Assembly: GCA_003024985.2 (NCBI GenBank)
Contig: PXIH01S0001718.1
Length of the DNA stretch: 12,152 nucleotides
Source of the DNA: Euperipatoides rowelli
Taxonomy: Eukaryota; Onychophora; Udeonychophora; Euonychophora; Peripatopsidae
Reading direction: 5' to 3' (one strand)
The notes under the pieces were generated by a model, which was not told the origin of the DNA, searched no databases, and saw only the letters and a list, made by a program, of their open reading frames with translations. This document shows, piece after piece, positions 1 to 8,659 of this stretch. The position numbers and the translations under genes are program-made. Within the stretch, counting starts at the first letter, position 1; each line of letters opens with the position of its first letter.

Positions 1-588
1 GTTTCAGTTTAAATTTTCCAAATTGATTAATTAAACAAATATTTTTAGATGAAACTAAATATAAATCAATTAAAAAAAAAAAAAACATTGATAAACCATT
101 TTAAACACATTTTATTATATTGCATTTGTGCAATATTTCTGTTTTAGGGTTCTATCTTCATTTCAAAATTCATCATTATATACTCCCTGACGTTTTTTTT
201 TTTTTTTCCTTTGTAATATTTCGTTAATTTTTTATTTTATTTTTATACACTTTGTAAAAATAGATTGTATCTTTGCTATTTTATGTTCAATAAAACTGTT
301 TCTCCAGCAGCTTATATTTTTCTTAGATATGATTTATTACGTCTTGAAAAACTAACTTCTCCTGCTATAAAAATGGCACATCTTTTCTTTCATCAAATTT
401 TATGGATTTGAAAACTGTTAATAAAATTGGCACTAAAAAGTCAATTCAACGTTATGAATAATTAATTAGCAATAAGTTGTAGGTATTTTATTTCTAAAAA
501 AAAAAAAAAAAAAGTTTTTCTCTTTTATTTAAAAATATTACCCTCTTTGTGTAAGCTTTTTTTTAACCCTTTATCCATGGAATTGTGA
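1..588. other. AT-rich non-coding DNA with homopolymer runs
   Basis: I see no coding exon, RNA gene or bounded mobile element here. The stretch is very AT-rich and is broken by long single-base runs, notably T at 193-207 and A at 496-513. Stops are dense in all frames. It could be intron or intergenic DNA; nothing in it decides between them. Confidence 0.7.
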
Positions 589-890
589 GATAAAATACTG
601 TACTTTATGAAAATCCCGTAAGAGTCATCCATGAAAAAAAATCCAGATTACAAAGAGGAAAAAAAAATTATAATTTTTCTCTGAACATAAATAAATAATC
701 ACTTAATTTTTCATAGACATGTTTAACTTAGTAGCCCACTTTGTAAATGTCACGAAAGAGCTGGCAGTTAAAAGAAAATTAGATTATGTTGAACCATAAA
801 TCATATACTCACTTCATTTGTCACAGCCATGTTTCATTCAATAGAACACATTGTATAATTCCCAGGAGAGCTGGTAGTGAAAAATAATTC
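589..890. repeat. Decayed tandem repeat, period about 110 bp
   Basis: Two adjacent units, 684-783 and 792-890, align along nearly their whole length. Both run from an 'aacataaat'-like start, through a 'catgttt' block at 718 and 828, to 'gagctgg' at 758 and 868, followed by an A-rich tail. The spacing of these landmarks is 110 bases and similarity is roughly two thirds by eye. A third, weaker half-unit seems to lie at about 601-650, where 'tactttatgaaaatcccg' and 'agag' align with 'cactttgtaaatgtcacg' and 'agag' of the second unit; it is separated by about 26 extra bases. No coding potential is seen. It could be an old satellite-like duplication or an internally repeated part of an unknown element. 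Confidence 0.65.
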
Positions 891-1426
891 AAAGTGCAAA
901 GCTTGTTTCTAATAGTTCTGTCCACACATGCCCACTCATAAATCCCAAAGCTGATTAAGATGGGAAGGGGAAAGAGCTGCTATCTGTTTCATCACCCTAT
1001 CACATGATCTTTAAATGAAGCTAGGTAATGATGTCCGAACTTGAGAAAAAGAAAAAAAGCATCTATTATTTGTTATCTGACAAAGTCACTCTCCAATGCA
1101 TGTGACATGATTCAAAGAATCAGACAATCATTAACCTGTCTTTTATAGAGGGCGCTTATGAGTAGGACTCAAAAGCCATTCAACAGTCTAACCTGGAAAT
1201 TCTCACTTTGCATATAATGAAATTGAAGGGGTGAGAATGACATAATACCAAGCCACACTTTTATTAAAAATGATATTTTGAATTAGTTCACCTATTTGTC
1301 ACCTGGGGGAGCTCATATCAAAACACTTTAAGATTCTGTCCAAAGAGGGCAGAGCAGTTTGAAAAATTAAAAAATCAGTAACTTTGGATTATATCATTGT
1401 CACTTCTTTCATGGGTCATTCCATAT

Positions 1427-1607
1427 GTAACGGACGTATCATTTGGAGATTTGAAATATTCTCCCACCTAGAGGATTGCAATATTTCAATCTTTTTTTTT
1501 ACATTTGTTTAGAGTAATGGTATGGTAATTTTTTCCATCTATAAATTATTTGTTTGTGACTGGGATGTGGGCAGAAAATATGTAAATAAGGTTGTAACGG
1601 ACGTATC
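1427..1607 (+). repeat. Pair of direct repeats GTAACGGACGTATC
   Basis: The exact 14-base word GTAACGGACGTATC occurs at 1427-1440 and again at 1594-1607, in the same orientation and 167 bases apart. It has two CpG dinucleotides, which is unusual in this AT-rich, CpG-poor surrounding. The flanks do not align well beyond one or two bases. It could mark the internal structure of an old element or two copies of a protein-binding site. I recognise no known site. Confidence 0.7.
1448..1491. repeat. Short inverted repeat (hairpin)
   Basis: GATTTGAAATATT at 1448-1460 is complementary to AATATTTCAATC at 1480-1491, with one bulged T and a 19-base spacer. It starts eight bases after the first GTAACGGACGTATC copy. 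The stem is AT-rich, so it may be chance, although its length and placement beside the repeated word suggest both belong to one decayed element. Confidence 0.5.
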
Positions 1608-2031
1608 CCTTTGTTGGATAAAACATCATTTTTAAAGCAAGTGAATTTAATCAACATCATTTGAACGTTAACTCATTTATTGATAATATTCCACTTTCTC
1701 CCTGCTCTGAAAATATACATGAATAATAACAACCAATAAATGGCAAAATGGACATTTTTTTCTTCCAGCATTAAATTAAAAAAGGAAAGACCTAAATCAA
1801 GTTTATATTATTGTAATGATCGTTGTAATTAATTTGAGAATATTTGGGAAGGAAATGAAATGGACGTGAATTAATAATTTTATTTCTCAAACCGTGCTTC
1901 CTAATATCATTTGTCGCTTAAAAATAAAATTTAGACCACAAACTTTGATTGCAGGTTGCCTAACGGAATATGGATTTGTCCGGTTATAACCTTGTACAGT
2001 ATATCCCTAGTATCAAACAAACAAGAATGTA

Positions 2032-2053
2032 GGGAAGGTGTTGTACCTTTGAC
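2032..2053 (+). repeat. Left terminal inverted repeat of the 1.3-kb element
   Basis: GGGAAGGTG followed by TTGTACCTTTGAC. The first nine bases match the right end exactly in inverted orientation. The CCTTTGAC core recurs within the element and may be the transposase-binding motif (inference). Confidence 0.6.
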
Positions 2054-2235
2054 TACTTTGAACTTTTTAATTATCTCTGCCCCAATTTTGCTTAAAAAAA
2101 GTCTGGAATAAGGATCATATCAATATTTAGGATGTTTTTTATCATATACAGTATATTTTTACAAGTTGAAATTTTTATTTTAAAATGTATTTTACTCAAG
2201 TTAAAAAAAAAAAATTGGTAAAAGTACAATACCCT

Positions 2236-2280
2236 GTTGTTCCTTTGACCAAGAACAGTTGTACCTTTGACCAGCATAAG
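2236..2280 (+). repeat. Subterminal double CCTTTGACC motif
   Basis: CCTTTGACC occurs twice, at 2242-2250 and 2264-2272, each preceded by a GTTGT-type word. The block from 2236 to 2277 aligns with the inverted right end of the element (TGTTC-TTTTGACCA, then GGTACCTTTGACCA, then CAT), so the same bipartite unit is present near both ends in opposite orientation. Confidence 0.6.
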
Positions 2281-2642
2281 TTAACAAGATAAATAAAGTA
2301 GGTTTAAATTAAAATAAATGTTTGATTAATTCAGAAATTATTATTAAACTTTGCTGAATGTCAATAAAATGAACTTATTCCATATGTACATCATTGTCCC
2401 ACTTGTACAAAAAAAACTTGGCCCATTATATAGCCTACCATATATAGGGATTTTAAAATTTCATTTTTCCCCCCTCACCTTTAAACTTGACACTTGGAAT
2501 AGTTTTAATGCAGCTCAAAAAGAATGAAAGAATTTAGAAATAAGTTTTCATATTTAAATCAACAATATCTTTGTAGTTATAACAAAATACAAAAAAAAAA
2601 AAATTAACCTCAAGACCAAATTTTAACAAAAACAAACAATAA

Positions 2643-2796
2643 AGTAGCAGAGGTAACAACTTCACGCTTAACAAGCATGGCCGTAAAGCACTACTGGAGG
2701 TAAAATGTTCGCTACAAGAGGAACAGGAAATGGGAGTAACAAAAGTCTCTCTAAATACCATGTTCCACCTTACACCACTATCCCCTAAATAGTGAA
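2643..2796 (+). pseudogene. Possible remnant of a pogo-type transposase HTH
   Basis: On the + strand a 49-codon open stretch (2643-2789) includes ALLEVKCSLQEEQEMGVTKV. A second frame over 2743-2790 reads SLSKYHVPPYTTIP. Joined by a single frameshift near 2745-2755 they resemble the psq-type helix-turn-helix at the N-terminus of pogo/Tigger transposases, where a KASL-KYGVP-TTL pattern is typical. No catalytic DDE/D domain follows, and the next 500 bases up to the right inverted end have no coding signal, which fits an internal deletion. The resemblance is short and was recognised by eye. The overlapping - strand reading frame at 2534-2761 shows no domain and is probably spurious. It sits inside a TIR-bounded element, which supports the call. 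Confidence 0.38.
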
Positions 2797-2949
2797 AATT
2801 TGTAAATATATAAAAAAATTAAGTTTGATATTTATATTTCTTAGTGTAAAGTTCTCCTTTGAATATTATAAAAATTTGATTATGGTTCTCAAGGCAATAT
2901 ATGAGTAAAAATGTCAATATATTATTTAAAACTCATTTGGTATGTTACA

Positions 2950-2967
2950 CCTTTGACCGGTCAAAGG
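2950..2967. repeat. Perfect 18-bp palindrome CCTTTGACCGGTCAAAGG
   Basis: The sequence equals its own reverse complement over all 18 bases. Each half is the CCTTTGACC motif that repeats near both ends of the surrounding element. It could be a head-to-head pair of transposase-binding sites or the scar of two element ends joining. Confidence 0.9.
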
Positions 2968-3291
2968 GGAAAAAGGCTTGGTTCATCAAATGGCATGCAA
3001 CAATATTTAGAACAGGCCTATCAGTTTCAAACCATGCATGCTTTTTTTTAACTACATTTTTAATAGTTCTCTATGATAAAAGTTAAAATATATTCGTTAA
3101 CATTTTATGAAGTGATAAAAAAAATGAAGAAAACATCTACTTTTGCTTGATGAAAATAGATAATATTTTTTGGTGGGAACCCAAATTAAGATACCCATTC
3201 AAATGTTGTATAGGTGCAACTCTGTGGCTATTATACACTCTAAAATTTTTATATCCACATTCTCCCAGCAGATAGCTCTATAGCATGAGGT

Positions 3292-3330
3292 GGTCAAAGG
3301 TACCACTGGTCAAAAGAACACCACCTTCCC
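3292..3330 (-). repeat. Right terminal inverted repeat of the 1.3-kb element
   Basis: Read on the - strand it begins GGGAAGGTGGTGTTC and continues through TTTTGACCA and GGTACCTTTGACC. It matches the left end at 2032-2053 and, over a longer span, the subterminal block at 2236-2280. Confidence 0.6.
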
Positions 3331-3331
3331 T

Positions 3332-3826
3332 TACTATTCGCCATAAAGACTGCATTTATATTCCTAAAAGAAAGTAAGTGTAGCTTATACTTAAACTAAA
3401 AGGTAAATCTACCCTATTAATAAAGTTATTGATTGTTTAAAATTGACGATTAATTAGTTAATTTAGCTGGGTTTTTAAGTAATCAAATTATTCATATGAA
3501 AAGCAATGTCCGAGATGCATCACTGTTATGCTATAATTTAACAGTCAGGTATATATTGAAGTACAATGATTACATAATTTTTCTTCTTTTAACCATTATA
3601 AGTCCGATGATTTATTTTAGACAGCATGTAAACTTATTCATGGCCACGTTACTTATTCACTTTAGGGGACCACTTAAGTCAAGGCCACGGAGATCGCTGG
3701 CTAGCCAGGCAAGCCACACCAAAACTGATCATGTTTTTAAACTGATAACTAAAATTCATCCCTCTCTCCACATAAGATTGAATCAAAATCTCAGATTGAC
3801 CATTTTCTGATATAGCATACAGTATA
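3332..3826. other. Non-coding stretch, no gene seen
   Basis: A 104-codon open stretch on the + strand here (3496-3810) has no recognisable domain, no splice context and biased AT-driven residues, so I do not call it a gene. No bounded repeat is seen. The patch 3660-3720 is less AT-rich than its surroundings and may be a repeat fragment. Confidence 0.55.
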
Positions 3827-4209
3827 CAGAGGCGTAGAACGTTATGTGGGGACCTGGGCTGCTTAATCAAATGGGCCCTTGGCTTAGATTCCATTATCTG
3901 CTCACCAACATAATTAACATGTAGTAGTGTGTAGATTAGTATTTTTATCGCCAATTTTAGTATATTTTCTTTACAGTCCTAACCTTACCGTAACCCTGAA
4001 CCCTAGAGGTGAAACAATCTTTTGCCAAGCGCAGATCTGGATAATTTCAACTTACTACCATTAGCCATTTTGGTGGGCAGATAACGGAATCTGACCGTCT
4101 CTTGTTGCTTTACTGACAACACAAAAAATAAAAAATTAAAATTTCATGCTCTGCCCCCACATTGGCTCCATGGAAAACGCCATTGTGCCCACCCCTCATA
4201 ACGCCACTG
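3827..4209. mobile_element. hAT-like non-autonomous element (MITE), 383 bp
   Basis: The left end is CAGAGGCGT and the right end, on the opposite strand, is CAGTGGCGTTATGAGGGG. After a six- to seven-base offset the left end continues GTTATGTGGGG, so the inverted ends align beyond the terminal nine bases. CAGNGGCGT ends are characteristic of hAT-superfamily elements. The flanks are acagtata (3819-3826) and acactatg (4210-4217), matching at six of eight positions, consistent with a decayed 8-base target duplication as made by hAT transposases. There is no coding capacity. Inside, 3978-4006 carries a degenerate telomere-like run (CCTAACC, TAACCC, ACCCTAG). The element and target duplication are visible; the superfamily is inferred from end sequence and duplication length. 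Confidence 0.7.
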
Positions 4210-4363
4210 ACACTATGTCAATATTAATGTTTTATGTGCTTTAAAACAGTTGTTTGTTCCTGTTGTTACTTTTAACATATTTATTTCAGACTAGTTTTAA
4301 TAATTTTTCTCCATCATATAATTAGAAGTTTTATGTTTCATTCTGTTTAATATTTATAGAAGC

Positions 4364-4382
4364 TTTTTTTTTTTTTTTTTTT
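4364..4382. repeat. T19 homopolymer run
   Basis: An uninterrupted run of 19 T, followed nine bases later by an A-rich tract. It may be a decayed poly(A) tail of a - strand retroelement, but no element body is recognisable beside it. Confidence 0.85.
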
Positions 4383-5418
4383 AGTTTTGTAAAAAAAAAG
4401 AAAAAAGATTGATATCTTAATAATCTTAGGGCAATTTCTAGACAACTTTGTGTTGCCTAGGTTACCACTGTTTTTATATTTTTCTCTCCATTGTCACTTT
4501 CTTATTCGACATCTATCACTCATGTTTTGATTATTGAAGACTTAGAAGATTTTTATTGTGTTTAATTCATTGCCAAACTAATTAAAGAAGCTCGTTATGA
4601 ATAATAAATTCAAGAAATAAAAACAACAAGTCCAGTTCATCGTTTATTCAATATAATACGATCATGATATTTTTCTTTAAATTACCTCCCCTATCCCCTC
4701 TTCTTCTTCTTTTTTATTTACTCTGAATCTTTTGTTTTTCTTTCCCTTCAGGTTTGATGAAACTTTAATTAGTTCAAGGAAAATATGTTGAAAAGTAGCT
4801 TTATATTAAAAATATTCTTTTGTTTGAATGTATTGCTAGGGAAAATATAATGCTTTAATAGAATCTAATGAATAGAAATTCTATTAGACTTCAAGGGTGG
4901 GGGGTTAAGCTTCTGTTTAGAAGAGCCATCTTGTAAAATTTGTCTATTCATACAGCTAACATTTGATTTAAGAAAAGAAAATATATTAAAAAAAATATAA
5001 AATGCCCCGCAGTGAAGAAAAAAAAAAATGTTTTAATTTTAGAGTTTTATGAATAGGGAAATTTTAAGTACATGAATCTTAATATGATGAAGGGTTGCAT
5101 CTATTCATATTGGAGACCTAAAAAAAATGTTTTGGACATTAAAAAAAAAAAAAAGAATCTAAAAAAAAACTTTAATCTTTCGCTGGAATTGTATCGAGAT
5201 AATTCACTGGAAAACACATGGTATTTTATTTTTTGTTCTTTCATTCATTTTTTTTTAACTGATAAAAGTTTTGAATACTTTTCAAAAGTTTGGATTACAA
5301 TTAAAAATAATAATAGTCTAAATATTATTTTTTTACATATTTTTACTTTAAAACAAATTTAATGAGATATCAAACACTTCTAAACTATTTTAATTATGTA
5401 TTAGCTAATATTTTATCA

Positions 5419-5434
5419 CTGACTGGCCAATCAG
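5419..5434. repeat. Near-palindrome containing CCAAT
   Basis: CTGACTGGCCAATCAG equals its reverse complement except at one symmetric pair. It contains a CCAAT word, but no nearby exon, CpG-rich region or TATA context supports a promoter. I list it as structure only. Confidence 0.5.
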
Positions 5435-5580
5435 ATTCTAGCTGCTGTCGAACTTAGCCATTCACTTCATTCGAAATTCAAGTGACGAGGAATTATAAGT
5501 TTGCTTGGCAATAGTTCATTATGTAGGCTACAAATCTCATAAGAACTGATAATGAAAAGAAATTTCAAAGTATAAAGCAT

Positions 5581-6100
5581 ATTAATGGTGTCCGCTGAAA
5601 AAATATTTTTTAAGAGTGGGGGAGGAGGAGGGGGCAAAAATTTATATTTTTGGGTGTGACTATTTTGATAAGCTTATTATTTTTTTTCTGTTGTGCGGAC
5701 AGTTTTGATAACCTATTCTCATGTCAGTTCTGCCGATATTTAGGCTATGCATAAGCGCATCTCACCACATATGACTATTTTTCAATTTTTCCAAGGTGGA
5801 TGGGGGTGCCCCTACCTCCTGGATGCCCTTGAGCACAATCATAAATGTTTCTTCTACATCCATACATCATACACCTAATTGAGGGGTCACTCTTCTGCTT
5901 TTTGTAACATGCTTTGAAAGCATGCTAAGATCTTTTAATTTTTTTTTTTTGATTGAGGAATAGGGGGAATGACTAAGTTGGTCACTGAATTCAGTGGATT
6001 GTTGACTGATTTTGATGAATGAAATTATGGATGTGGGAAAAACGATCCCTCCCTCCCTAAATCTAGTTAAAATATTATTTATTTTAAATACTTTTCTCAT
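5581..6100. other. Non-coding stretch with G-rich patches
   Basis: No gene is seen. Two G-rich patches stand out from the AT-rich background: a GGAGGAGGAGGGGG-like run at about 5619-5634, and 5796-5830, where GGATGGGGGTGCCCC is followed by a pyrimidine-rich complement-like stretch. The second resembles ends of MITE-type repeats seen elsewhere in the window, but I could not find a partner end or target duplication. The - strand open stretch at 5867-6133 is low-complexity and not convincing. Confidence 0.5.
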
Positions 6101-6120
6101 CCCCCCCCCCCCACACACGT
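6101..6120. repeat. Poly-C plus CA simple repeat
   Basis: Twelve C (6101-6112) followed by ACACACGT. A typical simple-sequence tract; no other function is indicated. Confidence 0.85.
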
Positions 6121-7689
6121 GTCTCCCATACACACTTGTTTCCTATCTCCCTCTACATTTCAATAACTCTAAAATAACTGGTATTTAGATATCCAGCACA
6201 ACTAATTCCTCACTCATGCCGGATAACTAAGATTTTACTGTGTGTACTTACTGTATATCAGCTGGAACTGTACAACTCAGCTTAGTCAAAATGTTACCGG
6301 ACGATGAAGATAAATGAAAAGTAAATAAAAATGAGGTTAAACAAGCAGTAAGTTTAAATGACATATTTTAATGCAGATAATAAAAATAGGTAATATAATA
6401 AATTAATGAAGAACAATCGCAGCATGATTAAATCGCTAACTAGAATAGAATAATTACAAATTCGTCTTTGTGATTTGCTGTGGATAGAATAAAAATTTCT
6501 CCGGCACTATCCAATATGGAAGATTGCATAGTAAGACAAACTATTGACACTAGGTGTTAACACTAATTATATATGGCCCCACAGTGGATCCAATAAAAAT
6601 CTAGCTGCATGGCAAGATTGCTCTTCACTATTGTAATATAGAAAATAAATAAAGAGTAAATAATTTTATTTTGCGTGCGTGTGTGTGTACGTTATTGTTG
6701 TACATTGGAATAGAGAATGTTTTGTATTTTCTATAATTAAGAACAGGAAATGATGTTGCTGTTATACTCCTCTGCTTACAATGATGGCAGGGCTGTATTG
6801 CTAAGAATATTTATCTCCTAGTTGAAGCAAGCACTGTATAGTTTGCTGGATAAAATAACATAAAAGTTCTGTCTAAATAAATGTCCATTATTACAAATAA
6901 AGACTGGAGCTAATAATACTTGTCTAGAACTAAAACAATCTGCAGCTACATAACTAAATAATAAGGAAACTCAAAAGCCACGACTGACTTAAGACCGTAA
7001 CTAGCAAAGCACAGGGATGGAATGTAATCGATGGTATTGGCATACACTGATCCAGTTGTAAGGTTTAAGTAAGGAACATAAATGCCTGAAAGTTGCATGG
7101 GCTGAAATGGCACATTCCATTTTCATCCAAGTGAGACAAAAAAGCATACTCGTGACTTTCTTATATTAGAAAGAACGTGTGAGTATGTAAATTAAAGTAA
7201 CGTTATCTCCTTGAATAAAATTAGCATTAAATCGCACATGCAAGGAAGTTGTCTGTTATATGCAATGTTTATGGTCTTATAATTGATCAGATTATGCAAG
7301 CAATGCATTTACTATAAAATAGTAAAGCTTTGCTCGATCGTAAACCAAACATAAACTAAATACAGTTGTTATTTCTTGAATACACAAAGTAATGTTACAA
7401 ACTAGGATTTATTTTACAAATAAGGATTCATTATAGTATATAAAATTTGACTTCAGTAATTTAACCCTGAAATGGTTAGTATTTAAAATGACTACTGTAT
7501 TAAGTAACAAATTTTCCCTCATCTACAATTTTTATTGAGGACAAAATTATTAAGAATTAATTTTAAATAAGGGTTCCATAGTTTATATTTAAAAATAAAA
7601 TGATAGCAAATTCAAACAAAAATAATACATCAAAACCTGCAATAATATTAACTTCTATTTTTAATAGTATAAATTTTAATTTCCAATAA
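6121..7689. other. Long AT-rich non-coding stretch
   Basis: I find no exon, RNA gene or mobile-element ends in these 1.57 kb on either strand. The only notable items are a (GT)n/(GC)GT tract at 6673-6688 and a 10-base palindrome GTGTTAACAC near 6556. It is compatible with intron sequence. Confidence 0.6.
6673..6688. repeat. Short GT microsatellite
   Basis: GCGTGCGTGTGTGTGT: alternating purine-pyrimidine dinucleotide repeat, short and imperfect. Confidence 0.8.
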
Positions 7690-7697
7690 ATTAACAA

Positions 7698-8017
7698 TAG
7701 GGGTGTCGCTATGGGGGTGGAGGAGCTTTCCCCTTCCAACTTTGGCTAAAAGTCCGAAAGTTGGGAAATTTATGTTGGTAGTTGGGAAAAACCCATTTGA
7801 AGGGTAAATTAAAACTAGAAAATGTATTCAAAGATTTTTATAAATGGATGAGAATTTTAAAAATACTAAACATGGATCTGAAGATCAGATGGGGGACCAG
7901 TTCATCCACTAGCTGTTCAATGATGGTGAGTTGGGAATTTGAGGAGCCAGAGTTGGAAAAATTTTTCATTATTCCCTCCACCCCTTCCTCCAATAAAATT
8001 CTCTATCTACGGCACTA
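7698..8017. mobile_element. hAT-like MITE, family member A (320 bp)
   Basis: This repeat shares long blocks with 10618-11001 in the same orientation: the 'tcc-aaa-tgg-aaattt-tgttgg' block near 7752-7780, the 'tgaagatca' block near 7878, the 'agctgtt' block near 7911, and the right part from 'tgagttg' through 'cctccaataaaattct'. Its ends, TAGGGGTGTCGCTATGG and (opposite strand) TAGTGCCGTAGATAG, are decayed versions of CAG-starting hAT-type ends. The flanks attaacaa (7690-7697) and attaaaat (8018-8025) agree at six of eight bases. Just inside, GGGGTGGAGG (7714-7723) and CCTCCACCCC (7975-7984) form an inner inverted repeat. There is no coding capacity; the short open stretch at 7782-8018 lies within the element and has no domain. 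The shared family is directly visible; the hAT assignment is inferred. Confidence 0.75.
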
Positions 8018-8025
8018 ATTAAAAT

Positions 8026-8409
8026 AATGATTTATGTCCACTTGTATAATCAACATTCGTTTTCTTGTAATTATCANAATCTTTTCATGTCACTGGAGCT
8101 TAATTCATATCCAAATATATTAATTTTGTTAGAAACAAATCAGTTCCTGTGGGTAAATTGCTCCAAAAACTGACTACTTTTTCCAGCACTGAAATTTTTT
8201 TTTGCCCTACCTCCAAGAAATACTTTTTATTAATTGTAATTTGTATAGGATGATTCCAGCTAATAAAGACTTAAATTTATTAATGTTGGTAGTTATTTCT
8301 CATTTTAATATTGAAACTTTAATAGGAGAATATTAAAAAAAAAACTTTTGTCTCAAAAGGAAGTTAACCCTAAAAAATATTTTATTATTTGTTGTATAAC
8401 CGTTATTTT
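8026..8409. other. AT-rich non-coding DNA
   Basis: No gene or bounded element is seen. It contains an undetermined base at 8077 and several A/T runs. It separates a hAT-like MITE from a small duplicated repeat. Confidence 0.6.
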
Positions 8410-8604
8410 ATTTTTTAGGGATAGGGTGTATCAAAATTGAAAGCCATTAACTAATATTTATTAACATAGATAAAACTCACAAAAGGTCTGCATACCATAT
8501 AAAAAAAAAATAATAAAAAAATTTTAGGGATGGGGCCCCTCAAAATTGGTGGTTCTGGGCATGTGCCCGTTGCGCCCACTCGTAAATCCGCCCCAGATTT
8601 TTTG
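8410..8604. repeat. Small repeat with internal 109-bp duplication
   Basis: AGGGATAGGGTGTATCAAAATTG at 8417 is repeated in diverged form at 8526 (AGGGATGGGGCCCCTCAAAATTG), 109 bases downstream in the same orientation. The right side, 8536-8596, is far more GC-rich than its surroundings and on the - strand begins CTGGGGCGGATTTACG, which looks like the end of a mobile element. The flanks atttttta (8410-8417) and attttttg (8597-8604) could be an 8-base target duplication, but a T run is weak evidence. The - strand open stretch at 8451-8633 that crosses it has no recognised domain. Confidence 0.45.
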
Positions 8605-8659
8605 GCTAAAGCCTGCTGTGATCTGCAGTTCATTATGATAAAATTTGATAGGATTAGGA

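Larger units (their letters stand above)
891..2029. other. Non-coding stretch, no gene seen
   Basis: No exon with convincing splice sites and no protein similarity is visible on either strand. Base composition is slightly less extreme than in the first 600 bases, and patches such as 'agagggcgct' near 1148 look like old repeat remnants. Two small structures inside it, a duplicated 14-base word and a short hairpin, are listed separately. It may be intron or intergenic. Confidence 0.6.
2030..3331. mobile_element. Degenerate DNA transposon, possibly pogo/Tc1-mariner-like
   Basis: The ends are inverted repeats. The left end begins TA-GGGAAGGTG (2030-2040) and the right end, read on the other strand, begins GGGAAGGTGGTGTTC (3330-3316). 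Just inside both ends lie motifs of the form (A/T)CCTTTGACC: at 2045-2053, 2242-2250 and 2263-2272 on the left, and in reverse orientation at 3292-3300 and 3308-3316 on the right. A palindromic double copy lies at 2950-2967. TA abuts the left end and occurs one base beyond the right end (TTA), so a TA target duplication is possible but not clean. A possible transposase fragment lies at 2643-2796. At about 1.3 kb, with no intact reading frame, the element would be a non-autonomous or internally deleted copy. The superfamily is inference; the inverted ends and motif repeats are directly visible. Confidence 0.55.
4210..5580. other. AT-rich non-coding DNA with homopolymers
   Basis: No gene, exon or bounded element is seen. 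The main visible structure is simple sequence: a 19-base T run at 4364-4382, followed by A-rich sequence at 4391-4407, and further A runs near 5022-5029 and 5141-5154. The + strand open stretch at 5072-5362 is lysine/asparagine/phenylalanine-rich, as expected from AT-rich filler, and has no domain. Confidence 0.6.

Noticed and set aside
193-207. T run as a retroelement poly(A) tail
   Set aside because: No retroelement body is recognisable beside it; homopolymers are frequent throughout the window.
2534-2761. 75-codon open stretch on the - strand
   Set aside because: No domain, a phenylalanine-rich low-complexity C-terminal part from poly(A) in the opposite strand, and it overlaps a more plausible transposase remnant on the + strand.
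3496-3810. 104-codon open stretch on the + strand, longest in the window
   Set aside because: No recognisable motif, no splice sites or start context, and it overlaps a 91-codon - strand stretch; length is within expectation for chance in 12 kb.
5419-5434. CCAAT-containing near-palindrome as a promoter
   Set aside because: No associated TATA element, CpG-rich region or first exon; kept only as a structural feature.
5867-6133. 88-codon open stretch on the - strand with a glycine-rich start
   Set aside because: The glycines come from a poly-C tract and the lysines from a T run; simple sequence explains it.
7991-7997. AATAAA as a polyadenylation signal (also at 10977-10983)
   Set aside because: Both copies occur at the same place in the two MITE family members, so the word is inherited from the repeat; no gene end lies nearby.
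8451-8633. 60-codon open stretch on the - strand
   Set aside because: It runs across a repeat end (GC-rich tail of 8410-8604) and shows no conserved domain.
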